Shown: positions 6,539-15,150 of the stretch, one piece after another
How positions within the stretch are numbered: the stretch's first letter is position 1
How the letters are laid out: each line of letters opens with the position of its first letter
NCBI GenBank assembly: GCA_035310015.1
Contig: DATGEO010000122.1
Span: forward strand, 1 to 36,173
DNA from: DATGEO01 sp035310015
Lineage (GTDB): Bacteria; Chloroflexota; Dormibacteria; Dormibacterales; Dormibacteraceae
Direction of reading: 5' to 3'
Length of the DNA: 36,173 bases
Translations under genes and position numbers: made by a program
Notes under the pieces: model-generated
Told to the model about the DNA's origin: nothing
What the model saw: the letters and a program-made list of their open reading frames with translations, nothing else
The model's database searches: none

Positions 6539-8737
6539 GTGGTCCGCTTCGTCCGCTACTGGTACACGTACCGCACCTTCGTCGCGGTGCTGCTGGCCAT
6601 CGTCGTCAGCGGGGCCATGTTCGTCCTGTACTCCTGGCAGGTCGCCGGCGATGCCAACCCCGGAAGCGTCCCGCTCGACATCTCCGTCCACCCTGAGGAC
6701 CGCCTGATGGCCGCGGCGTGCGGCGGTGCGGGCGGGTCCTTGTGCCCGACCGATCCGAACATCGAGATCGTCGGCATCGACAACAACAGCCTCGGCTCGA
6801 TCGGCAGCTTCCCCTTCGCGCGCAAGTTCTACGCTGACGCGCTCAAGAACCTGGAGGCCGCCGGCGCCGCGGTCGTCGCCTTCGACGTGGCGTTCCCTGA
6901 CCCGAGCACCGAAGACTCGACGTTCAGCAAGGCGCTCGAGGCTTCGACGATCCCGGTCGTCCTCGCCTACGGCGGCAGCAACACCAGAGCGGCCGATGGC
7001 AGGTTCGTCCAGCAGGACCGCTTCGACCAGGCGCCTCTCAAGGCCTTCTGGTGCGCGGACGGGAACGCGGACAAGTCGGCGCCCTGCCGGCAGCCGTACA
7101 AGAACGTGCTGTTCGGCTCGACCGACATCCGCGCCGACGCCGACGGCGTGCTGCGCAAGGTGCCGATGTTCGTCCAGCCCGACTGCTTCAACGGCGGCTG
7201 CCCGAACCACATCCTCAACCCGCTCGGGTTTGCCGCCTACCGCGAGTTCGTCCTCCAGGGCGATCTCAGCAACAGCCCGACCCTGACGGAATCCAACGGC
7301 GAGGCCAACTTCGGCACCGCGTGGCCGCAGCCGATGCCGGTCGACTCGACCGGCTCGACGATCGTCAACTTCGGACCTCCCGGCAACTACCAGCTGCACC
7401 ACCAGTACATCTCCTTCAGCGACGCGGTCTTCGGCTCCTTCTCGAGCGACGCGGTCAAGGGCAAGATCATCCTCATCGGCGACTACTTCCTGACCGGCGT
7501 GAACGACCAGGTCACGGTCACGACCAGCGCGGGGGCCGGCGGGGAGCAGATGGCCGGCGTGGAGCTGCACGCCAACGTCCTCCAGCAGCTGCTCGGCGCG
7601 CCGGCGCCGAAGTTCCTCTCGCCCGAGGCGCCGGTGGTCGTTCTCCTGGTGCTCCTGGTGGGCGCGCTGGCGATGGCGTTCCTGGTCGCCCGGCTGTCGG
7701 TCATCTGGGGGTTCGCCGCGACCGTGCTCGCCCTGGTCGTCTTCACCGTCGCCATCGCCTTCGTCAGCGACGGCGGCGCGTTCGTCCCCGATCTCTTCCA
7801 TCCGTGGATGACCATCGGCCTGGTGTATTCGGGGGTCACGGCCTACCGCTTCCTCTACGAGGACCGCGAGCGGCGTAAGGTCACCTCGCTGTTCGGCCAG
7901 TACCTGAAGCCCGAGATCGTGAGCCAGCTCGCCCGGCAGCGCGGCGGCGTCGAGGACATCATGCGCGGCGGCGAGCGGCGCGACATCACGCTGCTCTTCG
8001 TCGACGTCCGCGGGTTCACGTCGATGTCGGAGTCGATGCAGGCCGAGGACGTCACGACGCTGATCCAGATGTACCTGGATCACCTCAGCGGAATCATCTT
8101 CACGTGGGACGGCACGATCGACAAGTACGTGGGCGACGAGATCGTCGCCTTCTGGAACGCGCCTCGGGATCAGCACGACCACGCGCTCCTGGCCGTGCGC
8201 TGCGCGTACGACATGATCGCCAAGGCCCCCGAGCTCGAGACGCGCCTCCTCGAGAAAGGCCTGCCGCCGATCCGCTGGGGCATCGGCGTCAACACCGGGC
8301 CCGCGGTCGTCGGCAACATGGGCTCGCGCAGCCGCCTGCAGTACACGGCGCTGGGCGACACCGTGAACACCGCCGCGCGCTTCTGCGCGAACGCGCCGGC
8401 GTTCCACCTGCTGATCGGCCAGCCGACGTATGACGCGGTCAAGGACTTCGTCGCCGTCGACCTCGTGCCCGGCGTGCAGCTGAAAGGCAAGTCCGCCGAG
8501 ACGTTCCGCATCTACCAGGTGACCGCCATCCGCGAAAACCCGAGCGCCCCCTGGGTGCAGTTCCCGACCGAGATCGCCACCCAGGCGCACCAGCAGCTCA
8601 CGCAGCAGTTCACCCAGAAGACGATCCTGGCGGCGGGAAACCTCGGCTCGCGCGACATCCTGATCGGCACCGAGGCCGAGCAGGCGCTGGCGGCGCAGGG
8701 CGCGCCCGCCAACGGGCAGGACCAGGCCGGCGAATAG
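6539..8737 (+). CDS. CHASE2-domain class III adenylate cyclase, membrane-bound
   Basis: A 732-residue receptor-type cyclase that should convert ATP to cAMP. One membrane segment (about 12-35) leads into an extracytoplasmic CHASE2 sensor (about 40-355), followed by three closely spaced membrane helices (about 360-440) and a cytoplasmic class III cyclase domain (about 480-660). The catalytic set is complete: metal-binding Asp489 (FVDVRGFT) and Asp533 (KYVGDEI), adenine-selecting Lys529 and Asp607, and transition-state Asn610 and Arg614 in GDTVNTAAR. The Lys/Asp pair argues for ATP rather than GTP. The tail after 660 is Gln/Ala-rich and unassigned. Start is GTG at 6539, with TATGAT at 6522-6527 as a possible -10. 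The stop touches the stop of the convergent kinase gene with no spacer. Confidence 0.95.
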   Translation: MVRFVRYWYTYRTFVAVLLAIVVSGAMFVLYSWQVAGDANPGSVPLDISVHPEDRLMAAACGGAGGSLCPTDPNIEIVGIDNNSLGSIGSFPFARKFYADALKNLEAAGAAVVAFDVAFPDPSTEDSTFSKALEASTIPVVLAYGGSNTRAADGRFVQQDRFDQAPLKAFWCADGNADKSAPCRQPYKNVLFGSTDIRADADGVLRKVPMFVQPDCFNGGCPNHILNPLGFAAYREFVLQGDLSNSPTLTESNGEANFGTAWPQPMPVDSTGSTIVNFGPPGNYQLHHQYISFSDAVFGSFSSDAVKGKIILIGDYFLTGVNDQVTVTTSAGAGGEQMAGVELHANVLQQLLGAPAPKFLSPEAPVVVLLVLLVGALAMAFLVARLSVIWGFAATVLALVVFTVAIAFVSDGGAFVPDLFHPWMTIGLVYSGVTAYRFLYEDRERRKVTSLFGQYLKPEIVSQLARQRGGVEDIMRGGERRDITLLFVDVRGFTSMSESMQAEDVTTLIQMYLDHLSGIIFTWDGTIDKYVGDEIVAFWNAPRDQHDHALLAVRCAYDMIAKAPELETRLLEKGLPPIRWGIGVNTGPAVVGNMGSRSRLQYTALGDTVNTAARFCANAPAFHLLIGQPTYDAVKDFVAVDLVPGVQLKGKSAETFRIYQVTAIRENPSAPWVQFPTEIATQAHQQLTQQFTQKTILAAGNLGSRDILIGTEAEQALAAQGAPANGQDQAGE

Positions 8738-10060
<1,323 letters not shown>

Positions 10061-10069
10061 TTCGCCCGG

Positions 10070-10075
10070 AGACTA
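10070..10075 (-). promoter_or_regulatory. -10 element TAGTCT for the Ser/Thr kinase
   Basis: TAGTCT on the minus strand is 9 nt upstream of the ATG at 10060. No Shine-Dalgarno is visible in the intervening bases. Confidence 0.4.
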
Positions 10076-10146
10076 GCAGAGTGATTCCCGCTCAGTGACC
10101 GCCGGGTGAACTTGTTTCAGGTCTAGCGTTTTGCGGGCTTTCAACA

Positions 10147-10152
10147 GATAAT
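10147..10152 (+). promoter_or_regulatory. -10 element GATAAT upstream of the DUF4870-like gene
   Basis: GATAAT lies in the 131-bp divergent region. Transcription from about 10159 would give a leader of some 33 nt containing the strong GGAGGA ribosome binding site at 10181-10186, 5 nt before the ATG. No convincing -35 at 16-18 bp was found. Confidence 0.35.
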
Positions 10153-10191
10153 CTGCGCGCATATCGATCCGCGCTAGATAGGAGGACTTCA

Positions 10192-10608
10192 ATGTCGCAA
10201 ATGCCGCCCCCGCCCCCGCCCGGATCTCAGGCCCCGATGGGTGGGGGAGCTGCAGCGTCCAGCAGCAACAAGAACCTCTACACGATCTTGGCCTGGGCGC
10301 TCTTCCCGCCGATCGGCAGCCTCATCTTCCTTTTCGTAGGCAAGGACGACCCCGACGTCAAGAACAACGCGGCCAACGCGCTCCTCGTCCACGGCGCGAT
10401 GCTGGCGGTCTACATCATCCTCTGGGTGATCTCGATCATCGTCTGGCCGCTCGCCATCCTGGCCACCATCTGGTGGGTGGTCTGGTTCGTCGTCTGGCTC
10501 GTCGGCCTCATCCTGGCGCTGCAGGCCGGCGGCCGCCGCGTCAACTTCCCGGTCTTGGGATCGATGGTCGCGTCGTACGTGCCCGCGGTCGAAGGCTGGG
10601 CCAAGTAA
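10192..10608 (+). CDS. Small multi-pass membrane protein, DUF4870-like
   Basis: A 138-residue protein with a Pro/Gly/Ala-rich N-terminal tail (about 1-25) followed by three or four hydrophobic segments. One is around AWALFPPIGSLIFLFVG; two nearly contiguous Trp/Ile/Val-rich segments lie between residues 63 and 105. The pattern (NAANALLVHG, then VGLILALQAGG) resembles DUF4870/Tic20-like proteins, whose role is unknown. It has one of the few strong Shine-Dalgarno sequences in the window and is followed within 20 bp by a strong terminator, so it is a single-gene unit, probably well expressed. Confidence 0.8.
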   Translation: MSQMPPPPPPGSQAPMGGGAAASSSNKNLYTILAWALFPPIGSLIFLFVGKDDPDVKNNAANALLVHGAMLAVYIILWVISIIVWPLAILATIWWVVWFVVWLVGLILALQAGGRRVNFPVLGSMVASYVPAVEGWAK

Positions 10609-10623
10609 TCAGCCTCTAACGGC

Positions 10624-10656
10624 AAGGGCCCCGCCGGCGCGGGGCCCTTTCTTTTT
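10624..10656 (+). terminator. Strong rho-independent terminator
   Basis: An 11-bp perfect GC-rich stem (10624-10634 with 10639-10649) closes a CGGC tetraloop and runs into a T-rich tract ending at 10656. It lies 15 bp after the stop of the DUF4870-like gene and overlaps the 3' end of the convergent coiled-coil gene. It is the clearest intrinsic terminator in the window. Confidence 0.92.
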
Positions 10657-10936
10657 ACTCGGCCTGAATCTGCGCGATCGCGCGCTGGATGCCGTCCCGC
10701 AGCTCGTCGCGCTCGGTGCGCAGCAGGTTCACCTCGGCGCGCGTCTCGTCGAGCTGGGTGCGGAGCCGGGTCAGCTCCGCCTGCAGCTGCGGCACGCGAG
10801 GGTCAGGGCCGCTCGCGCTTCCCCTGGCGTCAGCGAGCTCCATGCGGGCGCGCTCCAGCGCGACTTTCAGGTCACGGCGCTCGGCCAGCAGCTGCTGGAC
10901 GAGCGAGTCAGCTGGGCCGGCCGGTGGTTTCGACAT
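10655..10936 (-). CDS. Small coiled-coil protein of unknown function
   Basis: Ninety-three residues from the ATG at 10936 (a GTG at 10963 would add nine). Most of the protein is heptad-patterned coiled coil: LVQQLLAERRDLKVALERARMEL, then, after a short SGPDP break, VPQLQAELTRLRTQLDETRAEVNLLRTERDELRDGI. There are no cysteines and no enzymatic motif. Its start lies 29 bp inside the preceding 98-aa gene, so the two are probably translationally coupled in the SOS-boxed radical SAM operon. The last base pairs run into the arm of the opposing terminator. I do not recognise a family. Confidence 0.6.
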   Translation of the reverse strand: MSKPPAGPADSLVQQLLAERRDLKVALERARMELADARGSASGPDPRVPQLQAELTRLRTQLDETRAEVNLLRTERDELRDGIQRAIAQIQAE

Positions 10937-11204
10937 AGCGGCAGAGACCCGGCTGGAACTCACGGAGGCGCAGGTGTTCCATCTCTCCCCGCAGGTAGCG
11001 AGCCTTGCGGTCCAGGCTCTTGACGCCTTTCAGGTTCTCGAACGGGAAGCGGTAGAGCTTGCCCGAGTCGACGAGCAGGCACACCTCCAGCTGCTCGCCA
11101 TCCTTCTCGATGACCTTCTTGTAGCAGGGCACGGTCCGCCTGGCGATCTCCGCCGTGGAAAAGCCGCCGACGCGTCCCTTGAGCACGTTGAGAGGACTTC
11201 GCAT
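10908..11204 (-). CDS. Conserved-looking small protein of unknown function
   Basis: Ninety-eight residues that I do not recognise. The composition is that of a folded small protein: a strand-rich centre (EQLEVCLLVDSGKLYRFPFENLKGV) flanked by basic helices (STAEIARRTVPCYKKVIEKDG; SLDRKARYLRGEMEHLRLREF), with three cysteines not arranged as a metal site. It starts 15 bp after the radical SAM stop and its 3' end overlaps the coiled-coil gene by 29 bp, so it belongs to the same transcript. A link to DNA damage is inferred only from the LexA-type box controlling the operon. Confidence 0.6.
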   Translation of the reverse strand: MRSPLNVLKGRVGGFSTAEIARRTVPCYKKVIEKDGEQLEVCLLVDSGKLYRFPFENLKGVKSLDRKARYLRGEMEHLRLREFQPGLCRYVETTGRPS

Positions 11205-11219
11205 GTTCGGAGATGAATG

Positions 11220-12140
11220 CTAAGCCAGCAGGGAAAGCTGCTCGGGCTCGGGCGGAGGCTCGAGCCGCACCCGGCGGCGATCGCGCACGCCATGCTTCGC
11301 GCGGAGCCTGGCGATCTCGCCCAGCGGCACCGCCGCGGTCGCCTGCGGGAGGTAGGCGCCTGTGCGATACATGGCCTCGTACCGCGGCACGAGCTCGGGC
11401 CAGTGACGCGCGAGCACGTTCATGAAGTGCTCCCGGGTGCCCGGGCGGAGATGGAGCACATTGCCCCACAGGCCCGTGGCGCCCGCCTCGCGCGCGGCCT
11501 TCACCACCTCTTCGATCTGCTCCGGGCGGTCGGAGATGCCGGGCAGGATGGGCGCCATCCCGACGTTCGCCTTGATGCCGGCGGAGACCAGCTTTTCGAT
11601 GGCGCGCAGGCGCTGCCGGGGCGGCGCCGTGCCGGGCTCGGTCTTCCGCCACACGTCCATGTCGACCGTCGGGATGCTGAAGGTGATCGACAGGTCCGCC
11701 CGCCGCGCGAGCGAGCTGAGGACGTCGATGTCGCGGACGATCATCGGCCCGCGCGTGATCATGCCCGTCGGGTTGGCGAAGTCGCGCAGGGCCTCCAGGC
11801 ACTTGCGCGTGAGGCGGAACCTGCCTTCGGCCGGCTGATAGGGGTCGGTGGCCGCGCCGATGACGACGGTTGCCTTGCGCCAGGACTTCCTTCCGAGCTC
11901 CCCGCGAAGGACGGCCGCGACGTTGATCTTCACCCGGATCGTGCGCCCGTAGCGGTCGTCCGAGGGCCGGTCGGCGCGAAGCTCGTAGGCGCGGACGTAG
12001 CAGAAGGCGCAGCGGTGCTCGCAGCCCGTGTAGGGGTTCAGCGACCAGTTGAAGCCCATCCCCTTGACCGGGTTGAGGGCGGACTTGCAGATGACCTCTT
12101 CGTAGGCGACATCCGCTCGGCGCGGGTCGAGGACGGCCAT
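11220..12140 (-). CDS. SplB-like/Rv2578c-type radical SAM protein under an SOS box
   Basis: A 306-residue radical SAM enzyme. The 4Fe-4S motif is CEHRCAFC (Cys40, Cys44, Cys47), preceded by NPYTGC, with downstream blocks (IGAATDPYQPAEG, LTRKCLEAL, IMITRGPMI-like, ANVGMAPILPGISD) typical of the spore photoproduct lyase-like Rv2578c branch. It lacks the long N-terminal part of true spore photoproduct lyase, so repair of a DNA lesion is plausible but not shown. A LexA-type box (12153-12164) abuts a TAGAAT -10 that ends 6 nt before the ATG, indicating DNA-damage control of a leaderless message. As I recall, the mycobacterial relative Rv2578c also belongs to the LexA regulon. Two small genes follow in the operon. 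Confidence 0.9.
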   Translation of the reverse strand: MAVLDPRRADVAYEEVICKSALNPVKGMGFNWSLNPYTGCEHRCAFCYVRAYELRADRPSDDRYGRTIRVKINVAAVLRGELGRKSWRKATVVIGAATDPYQPAEGRFRLTRKCLEALRDFANPTGMITRGPMIVRDIDVLSSLARRADLSITFSIPTVDMDVWRKTEPGTAPPRQRLRAIEKLVSAGIKANVGMAPILPGISDRPEQIEEVVKAAREAGATGLWGNVLHLRPGTREHFMNVLARHWPELVPRYEAMYRTGAYLPQATAAVPLGEIARLRAKHGVRDRRRVRLEPPPEPEQLSLLA

Positions 12141-12146
12141 CCGCGG

Positions 12147-12152
12147 ATTCTA
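12147..12152 (-). promoter_or_regulatory. -10 element TAGAAT for leaderless radical SAM operon
   Basis: TAGAAT on the minus strand (five of six to TATAAT) is followed by exactly 6 nt and then the ATG at 12140, the usual -10 to +1 distance. The LexA-type box lies immediately upstream, inside the -35/-10 spacer. Confidence 0.6.
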
Positions 12153-12164
12153 GAACAGATGTTC
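12153..12164 (-). promoter_or_regulatory. LexA/SOS box (Cheo box)
   Basis: GAACAGATGTTC on the plus strand fits the Gram-positive LexA core GAACrnryGTTy in every position. It sits directly against the -10 of the radical SAM gene, where bound LexA would block RNA polymerase. The neighbouring nth gene reads toward it and ends before it, so the box serves the radical SAM operon. Confidence 0.8.
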
Positions 12165-12238
12165 GCCCTTGCACCATCCGAGTGCCGGCGCCCGGACCCT
12201 TCCGGCGCCGAGTGCGCGTCCAGGAGCCGGCTCTCGAC

Positions 12239-12994
12239 CTAGGGGCGGCGCCTCGGGCGCGTCGTCGACGACGGGCAGAAGTCGTTCAGCACGCACTCCT
12301 CGCAGCGCGGCCGCCTGGCCACGCATATCCGCCGGCCGTGCAGGATCAGCCGCAGCGACAGCCCTGTCCACTCCTCCGCCGGGACCATCGCGGTCACGTA
12401 CCTCTCGATCTTCACCGGGTCTTTCGTCTTCACCAGGCCGAGGCGGTTGGTCAGGCGCGTGACGTGCGTGTCGACCGCGAACCCGGGAATGCCGAAGCCG
12501 ACGCCGAGAATCACGTTGGCGGTCTTGCGGCCAATGCCCGGCAGCTGGACCAGGTCCTCCATCCGCGGCGGCACCACGCCGCCGAACAGCTCGACCAGCT
12601 TGCGGCTCGCGGCGATGATCGCGCGAGTCTTCGCGCGGAAGAAGCCGGTCGGCTTGATCAGGGCCTCGACCTGCGCAGGGTCCGCGCCGGCGAGATCCGT
12701 GGCTGTCGGATAGAGCTCGAAGAGCCGCGGAGTGACCAGGTTCACCGAACGGTCGGTCGTCTGCGCGGAGAGGATCGTCGCGATCAGGAGCTGGAACGGG
12801 TTCGTATGGTCGAGCTCCGTCACCGCCGGGTAGAGATCGCGCAGGCGCTCGCTGGTGAGCAGCGCTCGCGTTCTCGCGCCGCGTGGCGGCGGTGGGAGCT
12901 TGGTCCTGGACTTCGCCTTCGGCCTGGCCGGCTTAGGAGGCAAGCAGCTTGCGAGCCGCGGCCGCGATCTGCGCTCCTTCGGCGCGGCCGGCAA
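12239..12994 (-). CDS. nth: Endonuclease III (DNA glycosylase/AP lyase)
   Basis: Removes oxidised pyrimidines and cleaves the abasic site in base excision repair. The helix-hairpin-helix LPGIGRKTAN contains the catalytic Lys157, Asp175 lies in VDTHVTR, and the 4Fe-4S cluster loop is Cys224-x6-Cys231-x2-Cys234-x5-Cys240, all intact. The start is uncertain: no ATG exists, the listed TTG at 12994 lies 62 bp inside yqeY-like coding sequence, and a second TTG at 12943 would remove 17 residues of basic low-complexity tail without touching the fold. The gene appears co-transcribed with the upstream YqeY-domain gene. A 7-bp-stem hairpin (12186-12210) follows but has no U-tract. Confidence 0.95.
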   Translation of the reverse strand: MPAAPKERRSRPRLASCLPPKPARPKAKSRTKLPPPPRGARTRALLTSERLRDLYPAVTELDHTNPFQLLIATILSAQTTDRSVNLVTPRLFELYPTATDLAGADPAQVEALIKPTGFFRAKTRAIIAASRKLVELFGGVVPPRMEDLVQLPGIGRKTANVILGVGFGIPGFAVDTHVTRLTNRLGLVKTKDPVKIERYVTAMVPAEEWTGLSLRLILHGRRICVARRPRCEECVLNDFCPSSTTRPRRRP

Positions 12995-13400
12995 GCCGGG
13001 CGGTCGCCGATTTCATCACGGCCCCGAATCCCTTCGGGCCGTCCGGCTTGACCTCGGCGATCACGGCCCTCACCTCGGCCTCGACCTCGGCGTCACTCAT
13101 GCCCGCGGGCAGGTACCCGCGCAGGATCGCCATCTCCTGGTCCTCGCGCTCGGCCGACTCCGCGCGCCCCGCGGATCGGTACACGTCGATCGCCTCCTGG
13201 CGCTTCTTGACCTCGCGGCGCAGGACACGAAGCACGAGGTCGTCGTCGATCGAAGAAGGAGCGCCGGGTTCCTTGCTGGCGCGCACGATCTCGCTCTTGA
13301 GCAGCGAAAGCGTGCTCAACGCAACCTCGTCACGCCGCCTTCGAGCCTCGACCACGTCGCTTTCGATGCGCTCGAAAAGTGGCACGTCGGCGATTGTCAC
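12933..13400 (-). CDS. GatB/YqeY domain-containing protein
   Basis: A 155-residue stand-alone YqeY protein, homologous to the C-terminal tRNA-binding-like domain of GatB. Characteristic stretches are ARRRRDEVALSTLSLLKSEI, EVKKRQEAIDVYRSAGR, EREDQEMAILRGYLP and the C-terminal GFGAVMKSATARLAGRAEGAQI with its small-residue helix. Full length for the family. Start is GTG at 13400. It leads the pair with nth and diverges from the Pro-rich membrane protein with 30 bp between. Its molecular role is not settled; a link to aminoacyl-tRNA amidotransferase is by homology only. Confidence 0.92.
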   Translation of the reverse strand: MTIADVPLFERIESDVVEARRRRDEVALSTLSLLKSEIVRASKEPGAPSSIDDDLVLRVLRREVKKRQEAIDVYRSAGRAESAEREDQEMAILRGYLPAGMSDAEVEAEVRAVIAEVKPDGPKGFGAVMKSATARLAGRAEGAQIAAAARKLLAS

Positions 13401-13416
13401 ACATGGACCGATCCCT

Positions 13417-13422
13417 GATAAT
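13417..13422 (+). promoter_or_regulatory. -10 element GATAAT for the Pro-rich membrane protein
   Basis: GATAAT, preceded by T, lies 8 nt before the ATG at 13431 in a 30-bp divergent gap. This again leaves no room for a Shine-Dalgarno. Confidence 0.4.
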
Positions 13423-13430
13423 CGGCGCCT

Positions 13431-14246
13431 ATGCCCGTGTACATCCTCGCCGGACCGGCGGTGGCGCTGATCGGCATCATCTCGATCTTCTTCGTGATGC
13501 GGCGCCGCGCCGTCGACAAGCGATCGATGTACTCATCGCGCCGGTCCCAGATCGAGCGCAAGGTTCGGGCCGCCCGCCAGCGCACCCTCGCGCCGCACGG
13601 CCGCGGCGACAAGGCGCCGACCGCGGAGGAGATCGCCGCCGCCGCGCCCATGACCTCCGCTCCGGCCTACCCGGCCCCCGCGTACCAGGCGCCGGGCGCG
13701 CTCCCGCCGCAGGCCTGGGAGATGGGCGCATCGCCGGCGGCCCCCGCCTACGAGCCCCCGGTCCCGGCGCCGACTTACGAGCCGCCGCCCCCGGCGCCGG
13801 GCGAAACGGCCGCGCCGCCGGCCCCGATGACCGAGCCGGTCTGGACCCCGGCCCCCGCCGAGCCGGTGTGGACGCCCGCGCCCGCGGCCGACTTCACCCC
13901 CGCGGCGCCGCCGGCCCAGCCCGCGGCGGCCGAGGAGCCCCTCACCCCGGCGGGTGGTGGCGCCTCCTGGTCGATCGTCGGCGCCGACGTCCCCGCCTCC
14001 CCGCCTGGAGCCCCCGCCAAAGGCAAGGACAAGAAGAAGGACAAGGGCAAGGAGAAGGAGAAGGTCGCGGCCGGCAGTCCGTGGCAGCTCGCGTCCGGCG
14101 ACGCTCCCTCCGAAGGTAGGGATGAGGAGGAGGTCAAGCGGCCGGGCGCCGCGATGGCGATCGTTCAGTACGCGGTGCTGGTCGTGGGTCTCGTGATGGT
14201 GCTCATCGGCGTCCTCGTCATGGTCGCCAACTCCAAGGTCACCTGA
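13431..14246 (+). CDS. Bitopic Pro/Ala-rich membrane protein of unknown function
   Basis: A 271-residue protein with membrane helices at both ends: residues about 2-22 (ILAGPAVALIGIISIFFVM) and about 241-266 (VQYAVLVVGLVMVLIGVLVMV). After the first helix comes a basic segment (RRRAVDKRSMYSSRRSQIERKVRAARQR). The middle is low-complexity Pro/Ala, with repeats of the type EPVWTPAPA and YEPPxPAP, ending in a charged KGKDKKKDKGKEKEK run. Positive-inside placement puts the basic and linker regions in the cytoplasm, so both termini would be outside. No family is recognised. The 3' end overlaps cofD by 8 bp. Confidence 0.75.
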   Translation: MPVYILAGPAVALIGIISIFFVMRRRAVDKRSMYSSRRSQIERKVRAARQRTLAPHGRGDKAPTAEEIAAAAPMTSAPAYPAPAYQAPGALPPQAWEMGASPAAPAYEPPVPAPTYEPPPPAPGETAAPPAPMTEPVWTPAPAEPVWTPAPAADFTPAAPPAQPAAAEEPLTPAGGGASWSIVGADVPASPPGAPAKGKDKKKDKGKEKEKVAAGSPWQLASGDAPSEGRDEEEVKRPGAAMAIVQYAVLVVGLVMVLIGVLVMVANSKVT

Positions 14247-15150
14247 CCCCGCTCCTCACCAGGGTCGCCGCCAGCCTGCGCCCGCCGTCGTCCATCACCG
14301 TGCGCGCGAGCATCACCTCGTAGCCCAGGTTCGAGATCGGCGGCTGCAGCGCCCGATCCACCTCGTCGAGGACGAAGACCGACGCGATGTCTCGGTAGCG
14401 GCGGGCCACCTCGACCGGCGATGGTTCGAGGCCGACCGCCCGCATCATCTCCACGGTCGGTCCTTTCAGCGCTGAGCCCGCGACGATCGGCGACACGACG
14501 ATGGTGCGCTCGCGGCGAACCACCTGGCGCACAACGTGAACTATGGGGTCGACCGAGATCAAAGGGTTCGACGGTCCGATGACCACGAGGTCGGCTTCGT
14601 CCATGGCCGCGACGGCTGCGGGCGAAGGCCGGGCCGCTTCCAGACCGTCAAACGCGATGGCCTCGAGCGCCGGCTGCAGCCTTTCGCGCACGAAGTATTC
14701 CTGGAAGCTGAGGTTGCCTTTCGCCGTGAGGAAGCGCGTGCGCACGCGCCCGTCGGTCATGGGCACCACGCGCGACTCGACGCCGAAACGGCGGCACAGC
14801 TCGAGCGTCGCCTCGGTCAGCGTCGCCCCGGAAGCGATGAGGCGACTGCGCAGCAGGTGGGTCGCGAAGTCGCGGTCTCCGATGCGAAACCATGCCGGCT
14901 CCCCGAGCCGGGCCAGCGCGTCCAGGGCTTCGAACGTCTCGTCCTTCTGCCCGTAGCCCGCCGCCTCGTTGAAGACTCCCGCCAGCCGGTAGATCACGGC
15001 GTCGACGTCCGGGCACACCAGCAGACCCCAGAACTCTTCGTCGTCGCCGGTGTTGGCGATGACGGTGACGCGGCTCGGCGCGAGCTCGGCGGCAAACCCG
15101 GCCGCGAGCTTGGCGCCGCCCGTGCCACCGGCGAGGACGACCACCTTCAT
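14239..15150 (-). CDS. cofD: 2-phospho-L-lactate (or enolpyruvyl) transferase, F420 biosynthesis
   Basis: Transfers the activated phospholactyl or phosphoenolpyruvyl group to Fo, giving (dehydro-)F420-0. The 303-residue length is standard. Family landmarks are VVVLAGGTGGAKLAAG, VIANTGDDEEFWGLLVCPDVDAVIYRLAG, GDRDFATHLLR, RVRTRFLT, VVIGPSNPLISVDPI and VSPIVAGSALKGPT. It is the last gene of the F420 operon and its ATG overlaps the cofE stop (ATGA). The actinobacterial counterpart FbiA uses the phosphoenolpyruvate-derived donor; which donor is used here is not visible. Confidence 0.96.
   Translation of the reverse strand: MKVVVLAGGTGGAKLAAGFAAELAPSRVTVIANTGDDEEFWGLLVCPDVDAVIYRLAGVFNEAAGYGQKDETFEALDALARLGEPAWFRIGDRDFATHLLRSRLIASGATLTEATLELCRRFGVESRVVPMTDGRVRTRFLTAKGNLSFQEYFVRERLQPALEAIAFDGLEAARPSPAAVAAMDEADLVVIGPSNPLISVDPIVHVVRQVVRRERTIVVSPIVAGSALKGPTVEMMRAVGLEPSPVEVARRYRDIASVFVLDEVDRALQPPISNLGYEVMLARTVMDDGGRRLAATLVRSGVR

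Noticed and set aside
6521..8590. 689-aa minus-strand frame antisense to the cyclase
   Set aside because: Asp/Arg/Glu/Gly/Val low-complexity mirror of a gene with all class III cyclase residues.
12186..12210. Hairpin (7-bp GC stem, 11-nt loop) after nth as a terminator
   Set aside because: No U-tract on either strand and a large loop; at GC this high such stems occur by chance.
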